Part shown: positions 1-6,446 of the stretch, piece by piece
Layout: every line of letters begins with the position of its first letter
How positions within the stretch are numbered: position 1 is the first letter of the stretch
Source of the DNA: Deltaproteobacteria bacterium
Lineage (GTDB): Bacteria > Desulfobacterota_B > Binatia > UBA9968
DNA length: 6,971 nt
Assembly (NCBI GenBank): GCA_027297485.1
Contig: JAPUHZ010000237.1
Span: 1 to 6,971 of the forward strand
Direction of reading: 5' to 3'
Position numbers and translations under genes: made by a program
The notes under the pieces: model-generated
What the model saw: the letters and a program-made list of their open reading frames with translations, nothing else
The model's database searches: none
Told to the model about the DNA's origin: nothing

Positions 1-338
1 GGCGCCGGTTGAGCAGTAGACAGGTTGCCCCTCAACCTTCTTCGCGGGACAGAGTCCAAGGTCCCGGTTTCGACACCGTTTGGGGTCTTTCGACACGTCA
101 TCAGCGGTTCACTTGCATTCGTCTTCTTGATTCTCACCTGACGGAGTACCGCTCCGCCTTTTCCGGCAACGCTCACGACGAAGACTCTTAATCCACGCCG
201 CTTGCGGTGGTTTGAAGTCTGCGCCTGTACGCCGACTTCGAGGGACCCACCCTCATCGTTGGTGAAGCATCGCTTCCATCCCTACCGCGATGGCTGCGTT
301 CGTAGCACACAGACTCCCGACCTTTTTTTTCCTCCCCC
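1..338. other. Gene-free or unassigned stretch at the left edge
   Basis: I recognise no protein or RNA gene here. A plus-strand frame of 60 codons (9-191) and a minus-strand frame without stops from about 281 to the left edge (roughly 93 codons, reading for example SVAGKGGAVLRQVRIKK and KTPNGVETGTLDSVPRR) are both open, but neither has a start with a ribosome binding site or a family I can name. Small inverted repeats are visible: GGTTGAG at 7-13 with CTCAACC at 31-37, and CCGC-TT-GCGG near 198-207. The stretch lies just downstream of the FAD subunit gene. It could be the flank of a mobile element or a decayed gene continuing past the left edge; this is inference only. Confidence 0.3.
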
Positions 339-1208
339 TTAAACTCCCACCCTCTTTGCCGCCTCTTGAATTGCCCTGGCGGTATAGAGTCGTGCAAGAT
401 GGGCGCGAAATTCGGCAGAGGCATGGATGTCGTCCAGAGGATCAACACCTTGCGTGACTTGAGAGGAAGCATCTTCAATCATGCCAGGCTCAATTCTCTT
501 TCCCCTCAGGCGCTCCTCAACTCCCCTGGCTCGAAAGGGCTTGGAATCCAAGCCGGTGATGCCGACACCGATATCTTTGCAAGCTCCGTTATTGTCCACC
601 ATGAGCCATACTGCCACACCCACAATGGCGAAGCCGGAGGCCTTCTGGCGCACTTTGAGATAAACCGTGCCGCAGCGGCCTGGCAAAACAGGGAGCCGAA
701 TTTCGGTGAGGATTTCATTGGGGCTCATAGCGGTGGTCATGAGGCCTAGGAAAAACTCCTCAGCCGGGATGGTGCGATTACCCTCAGGTCCCGTCAGTCC
801 CAGCACCCCGCCAAGTGCCAAAATCGCCGCAGGGATATCTGCCGCAGGATCTGCATGGGCTAAACTCCCGCCGATCGTTCCCCGATTACGCACCTGAACG
901 TCGCCGATGGCTTTGGCTGTCTGGGGGAGAAGGGGACACCTCTCTTTAAGAAGCTCTGAGCTTTCGATCTGATATTGAGTGGTCAGAGCGCCAATAGTGA
1001 TCTTATCGCCCTCTTGTTTAATACCGCTAAGACCGGGAATTTTACTCAAGTCAACCAGGAGCTTGGGGCTAGCGAGCCTGAGCTTCATCAGAGGAAGAAG
1101 ACTATGGCCACCGGCCAGAAGCTTCGCCTCGTCTCCGTGGGAGACTAAAACACGAATTGCCTCGTCTAAAGTCTGAGGTGATATATAGTCAAACGGCGCC
1201 GGGATCAC
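339..1208 (-). CDS. coxM: FAD-binding medium subunit of a CoxM-type molybdenum hydroxylase
   Basis: This cytoplasmic flavoprotein subunit takes electrons from the 2Fe-2S subunit and passes them to an acceptor. The 289 aa match the usual 280-300 aa of the family. The N-terminal FAD-binding domain shows AGGHSLLPLMKLR at residues 32-44 and TIGGSLAHADPAADIPA at 111-127, the two FAD contact motifs of the xanthine dehydrogenase/CO dehydrogenase medium chain. TIGALTT lies at 71-77. The C-terminal CoxM-type domain fills roughly residues 175-285. The start is a GTG at 1208-1206 sharing GTGA with the stop of the upstream large-subunit gene, so translation is probably coupled. It is the last gene of the operon. 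After its TAA the minus strand runs into an A-rich tract, with no clear hairpin terminator. The symbol is by family; the substrate of the complex is not known. Confidence 0.93.
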   Translation of the reverse strand: MIPAPFDYISPQTLDEAIRVLVSHGDEAKLLAGGHSLLPLMKLRLASPKLLVDLSKIPGLSGIKQEGDKITIGALTTQYQIESSELLKERCPLLPQTAKAIGDVQVRNRGTIGGSLAHADPAADIPAAILALGGVLGLTGPEGNRTIPAEEFFLGLMTTAMSPNEILTEIRLPVLPGRCGTVYLKVRQKASGFAIVGVAVWLMVDNNGACKDIGVGITGLDSKPFRARGVEERLRGKRIEPGMIEDASSQVTQGVDPLDDIHASAEFRAHLARLYTARAIQEAAKRVGV

Positions 1209-3538
1209 TGGCTATCTCCCGCGCTTGCAACTTTTTTCAACTGGCAAAGCTGCCAGATCTTCTCCGGCTTTAGCGGCATGTCGATGTGGGTTACGCCGAA
1301 GGGGGTGAGCGCATCGACTACCGCATTCACGATGGCCGGTGTAGAGCCGATGGTAGCGGCCTCGCCCACTCCTTTGACTCCCAGCGGATTAACAGGGGTA
1401 GGGGTCACTGTGCGAGCCAAATCCAAATGTGGCAGATCTCCAGCCCTGGGCAGGGCGTAGTCCATCAAACTGCCGGTTAGTATTTGGCCATTCTCGTCGT
1501 AGACAACCTCTTCAATAAGAGCCTGTCCCAGACCCTGGGCGATTCCACCCTGAATCTGACCATCGACGAGGAGAGGATTGATTACCTTTCCGCAATCGTC
1601 CACAGCAACATATTTTTTTATCTCAACTCTTCCGGTTTGCGGCTCCACCTCCACCACGCATATGTGAGTCCCAAATGGAAAGGTAAAGTTGGAAGGTTCA
1701 TAGACGGAGGTGGCCGAGAGTCCAGGCTCCATCTTTCTGGGCAGGTTTTTTGCCACATGGGCTTCCAGGGCAATCTGCTGAATCGTGATGGTTTTTTTTG
1801 GGACTCCCTTGACACTGAACTTCCCGCCGGAAAAGACCAGATCTTCCGGATCTGCCTCAAGGAGATGAGCGGCAATCTCACGCGCTTTCTCTTTGACCTT
1901 TTCGGCCGCCTGATAGATCGCGGTCCCGCCGACCGCAGTGGCCCGGCTGCCGAAGGTACCGATGCCCTTAGGAACGATAGAGGTATCTCCGTGGAGCACA
2001 TTGATATCGTTCAGCGCAACACCCAGCTCGTCGGCAACAATCTGGGCAAACGAGGTCTCCTGCCCCTGCCCATGGGGTGAGGTGCCCGTAGAGACCGTCA
2101 CTTTCCCAGTCGGCTCAACACTCACGTTTCCGTATTCCCAGCCTCCCTTGGGCCCCATGGCGCAGATCTCAACGTAGGTCGCCAGTCCGATGCCCCAATA
2201 GACCCCTTTTTTCCTGAGCCTCTTCTGGTCGCGCCGCAACTTCTCATAGCCGGCAAGCTTCAGTCCCTTAGCCAGAGCTCCCTGATAGTTCCCGCTGTCA
2301 TAGCTGAGTCCGGTTGCCGTTTTGAACGGGAACTCGGAGGGCTTCGGAAAGTTTTTCCTACGTACGCTCACGGGATCGATTTTCAATTCTTGAGCCACCC
2401 GGTCCATCATACGTTCAATTGCATAGGTGGCCTCCGGCCTTCCGGCTCCCCGATAGGCATCCGTCGACATTTTGTTGGTGAATACAGCGGTGACCTCGAT
2501 GTTGATTGCGGGGATTTTGTAACAGCCGGGAAGCATGAGCCCCGTAAACGGGGGAATAGCGGGAGTATAAAGCTGATGATAAGCGCCGATGTCGGCGATG
2601 ACTTTGTACTGCAGCCCTAAGATCGTCCCGTCCTTTTTCACCGCGATTTCGACTACTCCAACCTGCCCCCTGCCATGGGTAGTCGCCTGGATGTTTTCTC
2701 TCCGTCCCTCGATCCACTTGACCGGACGGTCGAGTTTCAAGGCCAGATGGCCGATCAACCCCTCTTCGGCGTAGACATTGAGCTTACTGCCGAATCCCCC
2801 ACCTACTTCGGGCGCGATGACTCGCACACGATTTTCCGGCAGCTTGAGCATGATAGAAAGCTTGGTCTTAAGAAGATGGGGGATCTGTGTGGATGACCAG
2901 ACTGTAAGTTCTCTTTTATCGGGAAGATAGCGAGCCAAAACCCCTCTGGGCTCAATGGCGATCGGGGCCAGCCGTTGGTGGACCAAACGCTGGGTAATCA
3001 CCTTGTGCGCTTTTTTAAATGCCTGATCGACATTCCCCTGCTTGTGGGACCAACGAAATGCGACGTTGTCCGACCATTCAGGATGGACAACGGGAGACCC
3101 TGCGGCCAGAGCCTTTTCTGGATCCGCGACCACGGGTAAAGGTTCGTATTCAACGCCGATCAGATCGAGCCCATCCCGCGCCGTATACCGATCTTCTGCA
3201 ACCACAGCCGCTACTCCCTCGCCCACAAAGCAGACCTTATCCACTGCCAGGACATAATGCTTAGGCACTCTGAGGCTCGGATCTTCACTTGCCACCGGCA
3301 CGGTACCTATCTGGTCATGGAGATCTCTCCCCGTGACCACTGCAACTACACCGGGATGTTTGAGGGCTGCATCAGTTTGAATCGTCTTGATCCGTGCATG
3401 GGCATAAGGGCTTCTCAGAATCGCCACATGAAGGATGTCGGGAAGGTGGATGTCATCCACGTAGTGGGCAAGCCCAGACACGAGTCTGGGATCCTCGCGT
3501 CGTTTCACCCTGGCGCCGACCAATTTACTTACCGGCAT
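1205..3538 (-). CDS. coxL: Molybdopterin-binding large subunit, form II CoxL-like (aldehyde oxidase/xanthine dehydrogenase family)
   Basis: This is the catalytic subunit: it binds the Mo-molybdopterin cytosine dinucleotide cofactor and hydroxylates the substrate with water as oxygen source. It has 777 aa, normal for the family. The a/b hammerhead domain occupies about residues 15-130, followed by the two Mo-binding domains. Visible motifs are VGGGFGSK at 245-252, AYRGAGR at 361-367, SPHGQGQETSFAQ at 487-499 and GVGEAA at 723-728; the last carries the conserved base glutamate E726. AYRGAGR is the form II signature. Form I aerobic CO dehydrogenases have AYxCSFR with the Cu-ligating cysteine, which is absent here, so CO is not the expected main substrate; an aldehyde, purine or other heterocycle is possible. 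The ATG at 3538-3536 has a strong AAGGAG site 6 nt upstream, and the end overlaps the FAD subunit gene by 4 nt. No maturation gene of the XdhC, CoxD, CoxE, CoxF or CoxG type lies in the window. Confidence 0.95.
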   Translation of the reverse strand: MPVSKLVGARVKRREDPRLVSGLAHYVDDIHLPDILHVAILRSPYAHARIKTIQTDAALKHPGVVAVVTGRDLHDQIGTVPVASEDPSLRVPKHYVLAVDKVCFVGEGVAAVVAEDRYTARDGLDLIGVEYEPLPVVADPEKALAAGSPVVHPEWSDNVAFRWSHKQGNVDQAFKKAHKVITQRLVHQRLAPIAIEPRGVLARYLPDKRELTVWSSTQIPHLLKTKLSIMLKLPENRVRVIAPEVGGGFGSKLNVYAEEGLIGHLALKLDRPVKWIEGRRENIQATTHGRGQVGVVEIAVKKDGTILGLQYKVIADIGAYHQLYTPAIPPFTGLMLPGCYKIPAINIEVTAVFTNKMSTDAYRGAGRPEATYAIERMMDRVAQELKIDPVSVRRKNFPKPSEFPFKTATGLSYDSGNYQGALAKGLKLAGYEKLRRDQKRLRKKGVYWGIGLATYVEICAMGPKGGWEYGNVSVEPTGKVTVSTGTSPHGQGQETSFAQIVADELGVALNDINVLHGDTSIVPKGIGTFGSRATAVGGTAIYQAAEKVKEKAREIAAHLLEADPEDLVFSGGKFSVKGVPKKTITIQQIALEAHVAKNLPRKMEPGLSATSVYEPSNFTFPFGTHICVVEVEPQTGRVEIKKYVAVDDCGKVINPLLVDGQIQGGIAQGLGQALIEEVVYDENGQILTGSLMDYALPRAGDLPHLDLARTVTPTPVNPLGVKGVGEAATIGSTPAIVNAVVDALTPFGVTHIDMPLKPEKIWQLCQLKKVASAGDSQ

Positions 3539-3544
3539 GGTTTA

Positions 3545-3550
3545 CTCCTT
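3545..3550 (-). promoter_or_regulatory. Strong ribosome binding site of the large-subunit gene
   Basis: Read on the minus strand the sequence is AAGGAG, then a 6-nt spacer (TAAACC), then ATG. It fixes the start at 3538 and lets the large subunit be translated independently of the distant coxS gene. The TAA in the spacer is the stop of the open frame that fills the intercistronic gap. Confidence 0.8.
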
Positions 3551-3651
3551 GTAACCTCCCTCACCAGCCCTGCAGTCCGTGGAGTCGGCAACCCTTATCC
3601 CTTCGCTCCAGTGTCTCCTCGGCGGGAACTCTTGGCTGCTCACCTCGGGCA

Positions 3652-3700
3652 GCATCGAAACTCGCCCACTGAAAAGCATAGCGGGCTCAGACATCGATGC
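3652..3700. repeat. Nested inverted repeat in the coxS-coxL spacer
   Basis: The outer arms GCATCGA (3652-3658) and TCGATGC (3694-3700) are perfect over 7 bp. Inside them GCCC (3664-3667) can pair with GGGC (3683-3686). A second small hairpin follows at 3709-3723 (CTCGGC, loop TTC, GCTGAG, one G-T pair). Together they suggest a folded transcript; the fold was judged by eye only. Confidence 0.45.
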
Positions 3701-3755
3701 CGCTAATCCTCGGCTTCGCTGAGAGTTCCAACGCCTCGGAGCCAATCTTCGCTCA

Positions 3756-3800
3756 GGGACAGAGGGTTCCCTCCTCAAAAAAGAGAGGGGGGTCTGTCCC
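3756..3800. repeat. Long hairpin with GGGACAGA/TCTGTCCC arms in the coxS-coxL spacer
   Basis: GGGACAGA (3756-3763) and TCTGTCCC (3793-3800) form a perfect 8-bp outer stem. An inner stem of CCCTCCTC (3769-3776) with GAGAGGGG (3783-3790), one mismatch and one wobble pair, closes on a run of six A (six U in the operon mRNA). It looks like a REP-type palindrome or small mobile-repeat hairpin. It is not followed by a T tract in the direction of the operon, so it is not a classic terminator, but it could protect or process the mRNA. Confidence 0.6.
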
Positions 3801-3954
3801 GAAACAAGGGAGGCACCGACACGGAACGGTTTCAGAGATAACAGACGGCTCAGGTTAAGTACTACGGGGCAGAGGAGCATAGGCCCATTGCCTCCCGCTC
3901 TGAGGGGCAGGCCTCGCTCTCGTAGCTTAAACGGTATTTCCGGCCAGGTCACAA

Positions 3955-4437
3955 TCATCTCCTCGTCCGCATCTTTCTCGCTGCTGACTTCACCGAATCC
4001 ACGATGTGCTGATAGCCGGTGCAGCGACAGAGATTCCCATCAATGCCGTGGCGGATATCCTCCTCTGTGGGATTGGGATGGCGTAGAAGGAGCTGGTAGG
4101 CGGAAAGGATCATCCCGGGCGTACAGTATCCGCACTGAAGCCCGTGACATTCCCAAAAGCCCTCCTGGAGCGGATGGAGTTTCTCCCCCTTCGCCAACCC
4201 CTCGATGGTTAAAATCTCTCCGCCGTCGGCCTGGACCGTCAAAACAGTGCACGACTTCACCGCCTCGCCGTTCACCATCACAGTGCAGGCGCCACAGATG
4301 CTTGTCTCACAGCCAATGTGGGTGCCTGTTAGTCCGACCATATCTCGGAGGTAGTGTACCAGTAACAGACGGGGCTCTACCTCACGGGCGTAATGCACAC
4401 CGTTGACGCGGATGGAAATCTTCTTTTTTGTCGCCAT
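3955..4437 (-). CDS. coxS: 2Fe-2S small subunit of a CoxS-type molybdenum hydroxylase
   Basis: This electron-transfer subunit carries two 2Fe-2S clusters between the Mo centre and FAD. It has 160 aa, typical for the family. The N-terminal ferredoxin-like domain has C43, C48, C51 and C63 (GCETSICGACTV at 42-53). The C-terminal helical domain has C102, C105, C137 and C139 (QCGYCTPGM at 101-109, LCRCTGYQ at 136-143), so all eight ligands are present. It is first in the operon and is separated from the Mo subunit gene by an unusual spacer. The start ATG at 4437-4435 gives the standard N-terminus; only a weak purine-rich stretch (AAGGAAAAAAGAGA on the minus strand) lies upstream. The neighbouring gene is divergent across 53 bp, so the promoter must lie in that gap or inside the neighbour. 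Confidence 0.95.
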   Translation of the reverse strand: MATKKKISIRVNGVHYAREVEPRLLLVHYLRDMVGLTGTHIGCETSICGACTVMVNGEAVKSCTVLTVQADGGEILTIEGLAKGEKLHPLQEGFWECHGLQCGYCTPGMILSAYQLLLRHPNPTEEDIRHGIDGNLCRCTGYQHIVDSVKSAARKMRTRR

Positions 4438-4490
4438 GCAAATTCTCTTTTTTCCTTACTCATTTTGATATATGGGTCATCTATATCCTA
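4438..4490. promoter_or_regulatory. Divergent 53-bp intergenic region with AT-rich promoter-like sequence
   Basis: This short gap lies between the coxS start (minus) and the glycosidase-domain gene start (plus). It is AT-rich compared with its surroundings and holds TATATC/GATATA-type -10-like hexamers near 4467-4487 on both strands. No correctly spaced pair of -35 and -10 boxes is convincing on either strand. Both transcripts should be driven from here or nearby, by inference from layout. Confidence 0.35.
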
Positions 4491-5324
4491 ATGCCATACC
4501 AGCGATCAAGTTTGCTTTTCTTTCTCATTCTTGTCTTTTTCCCTGCTCCAGGTTTAACCCAAGCGCCCGCCACTCCACTCAAGTTGAAAAGCAGTCCAAC
4601 GCTAACCATCACCGGGATGGGAAAGTGGAAGGTTATTCAAAGGGGAGCCGAGTTCCGCAAAGTGACCTTTGTGCGCACAGAACCTCACTATCTAATCGAC
4701 TTAAAGATGTTCCGCTTTGATACCCGCCGGATTGTCCCGCGCATCGTGCACAGTCTTCAGTACAACCTGAAGGGGGCCAATGTCAAAACCCTGGCAGAAA
4801 AGAGCGGGGCAATAGCAACGATCAATGCCAACTACTTTGATGAAAAGGGGAAGGCCCTCGGATTTCTCAAGGTGGCTAGCAACAATATCAACCCGCGCAT
4901 TTCCAAGAGCTCTCTCTTCACCGGCATCTTCGGCATAAAAAACCGCCTGCCCTTCATCATCCACCGGGATCATTTTTCCTCTGAACAGGCGGATGAAGGG
5001 CTCCAGGCAGGACCGCTGCTTTTAATCAAAGGAAAGGCCTTAACCGTCACGCGTGGGGCAGGCAAGAGGAGCCGTCGCTCCTTAATCGGCATCGATAAAG
5101 ATCAGAGGCTGATCATTGCAGTCACGGACAGCCGTTTTGGCGGGTTGAGTTGGGTGGAGGTGCAGGAATTCTTTGCATCTGGAGCATGGCAGATGAACCT
5201 AGCGGACCTCCTCAACCTGGACGGCGGTGGATCGGCGCAGCTCTATGTCAAGGGGATTCAAATCGAGGAGTATGTGCAGGGGAGCGCCAATGTCCCGGTA
5301 GCAGTGGGGTTCTTCCAAAAATAG
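4491..5324 (+). CDS. Exported phosphodiester glycosidase (NAGPA-domain) family protein
   Basis: The 277-aa protein begins with a signal peptide: a short basic N-region (MPYQRSS), a hydrophobic core LLFFLILVFFPAPG and a likely cleavage site near LTQA at 22-25. It should act outside the cytoplasmic membrane. The rest matches the NAGPA / DUF2233 fold: INANYFD at 111-117, the LQAGPLLL region at 171-178, VTDSRFGGLSWVE at 211-223 and the hallmark NLDGGGSAQLY at 242-252. Relatives of the domain uncover N-acetylglucosamine-1-phosphodiesters or occur in cell-envelope and exopolysaccharide proteins; the substrate here is unknown. The ATG at 4491 is preferred over a TTG at 4428, because the longer form would overlap coxS and put a non-signal leader before the signal peptide. 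No good Shine-Dalgarno precedes 4491. It is transcribed away from the hydroxylase operon and converges on the mntA/hepT locus, so it is probably monocistronic. Confidence 0.88.
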   Translation: MPYQRSSLLFFLILVFFPAPGLTQAPATPLKLKSSPTLTITGMGKWKVIQRGAEFRKVTFVRTEPHYLIDLKMFRFDTRRIVPRIVHSLQYNLKGANVKTLAEKSGAIATINANYFDEKGKALGFLKVASNNINPRISKSSLFTGIFGIKNRLPFIIHRDHFSSEQADEGLQAGPLLLIKGKALTVTRGAGKRSRRSLIGIDKDQRLIIAVTDSRFGGLSWVEVQEFFASGAWQMNLADLLNLDGGGSAQLYVKGIQIEEYVQGSANVPVAVGFFQK

Positions 5325-5377
5325 CCCTCAGCTTGCTTACATTTCCTTGGTGAAGAGAGCCCTCATGCCGCTTGAAT

Positions 5378-5609
5378 TTATCCCTCTTCTTGATCCGCCA
5401 GAATTTTTTCAAGTTTTTCAATCAGAGGAGGCAGGTCTGTTTTCACAATCTGCCAGAGGATGTCAAAATCAACTTCGTCATAGCCGTGAATAAGCCTGTA
5501 GACGGTCTATATCTACATCAGTCCGCGTTCTTCCTTGAGCCATGACGACCGCCTCCCTAGCGTATTCCAGCATATGGCGGAAGCGCACGACGGTTTCACG
5601 ACGCGGCAT
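5378..5609 (-). pseudogene. hepT: Broken HepT (HEPN, DUF86) toxin gene with internal deletion and frameshift
   Basis: HepT is the HEPN-fold RNase toxin of MntA/HepT modules, usually about 110-120 aa. Here the ATG at 5609 overlaps the mntA end by 14 nt, as expected for an intact pair, and gives a good HepT N-terminus ([20 protein letters not shown], then a segment ending DVDIDR). That frame stops at 5478. The C-terminal part continues in another frame as YRLIHGYDEVDFDILW, then KTDLPPLIEKLEKILA, ending at TAA 5380-5378. About 40 residues between the two halves are missing, including the helix before the active site and the first Arg of the R-x4-6-H motif: where relatives read RNRLIH this reads VYRLIH. 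The 232-nt span is not a multiple of three, and stops (TAG, TAG) lie just before the C-terminal part. The toxin should be inactive. Confidence 0.85.
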
Positions 5610-5892
5610 ACTGTGTTTCTGCCTCTGACAGTACCTGATCTCGAAAATAACGACTCAAAAATTTTGACGTGTTCAGGTCAACTTTCCGCCCCAAAATTTG
5701 CGACAGCTCAGCCTCCATAGCAAAGAACGCTAAGCCAGGCACATGTCCCGGCTCGAACTCCACCAACACATCCACGTCACTGTTGGGGCCAAAATCTTCC
5801 CGAAGGACGGAGCCGAAAAAGGCGAGTTTCCGAATGTGGTGCCTCCGGCAAAATTCAGCGATCCTTGCTCGATCAACGGAAATGCAAGCCAT
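5596..5892 (-). CDS. mntA: MntA-type minimal nucleotidyltransferase antitoxin
   Basis: This 98-aa protein is a minimal nucleotidyltransferase of the polymerase-beta fold. In MntA/HepT modules MntA neutralises the HepT RNase by adding AMP to a tyrosine next to its active site. The catalytic GS-x10-DxD signature is complete: G27, S28, D39 and D41 (FFGSVLRED at 25-33, [12 protein letters not shown] at 38-49). A third acidic residue is D72 in GRKVDLNT (68-75). The start ATG at 5892 is preferred over an upstream in-frame ATG at 6147, because the extra 85 residues resemble nothing and the family begins just before this point. A purine-rich stretch (AAGGTGGTGG on the minus strand) lies upstream. The partner toxin gene overlaps it downstream but is broken, so this antitoxin appears to be orphaned while keeping all its catalytic residues. 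Confidence 0.9.
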   Translation of the reverse strand: MACISVDRARIAEFCRRHHIRKLAFFGSVLREDFGPNSDVDVLVEFEPGHVPGLAFFAMEAELSQILGRKVDLNTSKFLSRYFRDQVLSEAETQYAAS

Positions 5893-6412
5893 ATTACGCC
5901 ACCACCTTAAACTATAAGGCAATATAGCACAGCCGCCCAAATATTCCACGCCACTGTCCCAGTCGGGCGGCTCCAGCCCCTTAGGGTATTTAGATTGCGC
6001 CCTTTGTGAGCCATCTCCGTTTCCTTTCGGCAGACTCCCTTCATTCAATAAGGTATCGCATCGTGCCTCCGTTCCTCCGCCACCGCGCGACTCATACCTG
6101 ATATCCCTCGCCGTCAATATTAAACCTATCCCTTTCCTCTCCCCCATCTAGCGGCGTTTGCTGGCGTCCTTTTACGAGGCGGTGAGAGGCAATTGCCAGG
6201 GGCGTGCAAGAAAAAAAGGTTCACGTCCCCTTTTTAGGTATATTGCCGCGGGGAGATAAACAGTGCTCCGACGCCGTGCTGTGGGTTACGTGAAAAAACT
6301 GCCCTTTAAATTCGACCGAAAATTCAAAAGGTCAATCACTCCTTTTTCATTCTGTCCCTCAGGCCGAAAACGATAGCCCTACGCGTAGCCTTTTCGCGGC
6401 GCTGAGAATCAC
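5893..6412. other. Gene-poor region between the two toxin-antitoxin loci
   Basis: No coding frame here resembles a protein. The mntA promoter should lie at the left end; TATATT and TATAGT hexamers are visible on the minus strand between about 5910 and 5935, without a convincing -35 box. The remainder holds two perfect 10-bp palindromes (GGCAATTGCC 6188-6197, CTACGCGTAG 6379-6388), a weak A/T hairpin (6213-6235) and one TCTGTCCC motif (6351-6358) that also occurs in the coxS-coxL spacer. It may be repeat-derived DNA between two accessory loci. Confidence 0.4.
6213..6235. repeat. A/T-rich inverted repeat, possible weak terminator
   Basis: AAAAAGG (6213-6219) and CCTTTTT (6229-6235) form a perfect 7-bp stem around a 9-nt loop. 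It has the A-tract/T-tract shape of a bidirectional terminator but only two G-C pairs, so it is weak. No gene ends next to it, so a repeat fragment is equally possible. Confidence 0.3.
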
Positions 6413-6441
6413 TTGACGGGTGTACGGCAATACCGTACAAT
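6413..6441 (+). promoter_or_regulatory. Sigma70-type promoter of the higBA operon
   Basis: The -35 box TTGACG (6413-6418) and -10 box TACAAT (6436-6441) each match consensus at 5 of 6 positions and are exactly 17 bp apart. Transcription should begin around 6447-6449, at or within the start codon assigned to higB, so the toxin mRNA would have almost no leader. Confidence 0.75.
6421..6439. promoter_or_regulatory. Inverted repeat inside the higBA promoter, likely HigA operator
   Basis: TGTACGG (6421-6427) and CCGTACA (6433-6439) form a perfect 7-bp inverted repeat with a 5-bp centre. It fills the spacer between -35 and -10 and covers the first four bases of the -10 box, so a bound dimer would block RNA polymerase. 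HigA-type antitoxins carry a helix-turn-helix and repress their own operons, so this is the natural candidate site. The link to HigA is inference; the symmetry is seen directly. Confidence 0.7.
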
Positions 6442-6446
6442 ACCTC

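Larger units (their letters stand above)
3539..3954 (-). other. Long structured coxS-coxL intercistronic spacer; doubtful 138-codon frame
   Basis: Subunit genes of this enzyme class are normally packed tightly, but here 416 nt separate the 2Fe-2S and Mo subunit genes. One minus-strand frame (3958-3542, 138 codons) is open throughout. Its ATG shares ATGA with the coxS stop, and its TAA sits in the spacer between the coxL ribosome binding site and start. The product is rich in Arg, Ser and Pro, shows no motif I recognise, and reads through at least three inverted repeats (3652-3700, 3709-3723, 3756-3800). A non-coding or inserted element is therefore more likely than a protein gene. It could be a small repeat-type insertion, a processing or stability element for the operon mRNA, or a decayed gene. 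I do not call a protein. Confidence 0.5.

Noticed and set aside
188..478. 96-codon minus-strand open frame at the end of the FAD subunit gene
   Set aside because: It overlaps the 3' end of the FAD subunit in another frame and shows no recognisable domain or ribosome binding site.
1792..1799. Run of eight T (A8 in the coding strand) inside the large-subunit gene, a possible slippage or frameshift site
   Set aside because: The frame continues normally through it (VPKKTITI), with family motifs intact on both sides; nothing suggests programmed slippage.
1484..2080. 198-codon plus-strand open frame
   Set aside because: It lies entirely opposite the large-subunit coding sequence, which has clear family motifs in this stretch; a shadow frame.
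3257..3706. 149-codon plus-strand open frame
   Set aside because: It is mostly antisense to the N-terminal part of the large subunit and extends into the hairpin-rich spacer; no family resemblance.
3888..4406. 172-codon plus-strand open frame
   Set aside because: It is antisense to the 2Fe-2S subunit gene, has low-complexity Ser/Arg/Pro content and no motif.
4428..4490. TTG start giving a 21-residue longer NAGPA-domain protein
   Set aside because: It would overlap coxS and place a non-signal leader before a clear signal peptide.
5893..6147. 85-residue N-terminal extension of the MntA protein
   Set aside because: The extension is Gly/Arg-rich, matches nothing in the family, and the start at 5892 has a purine-rich site and gives the normal MntA length.
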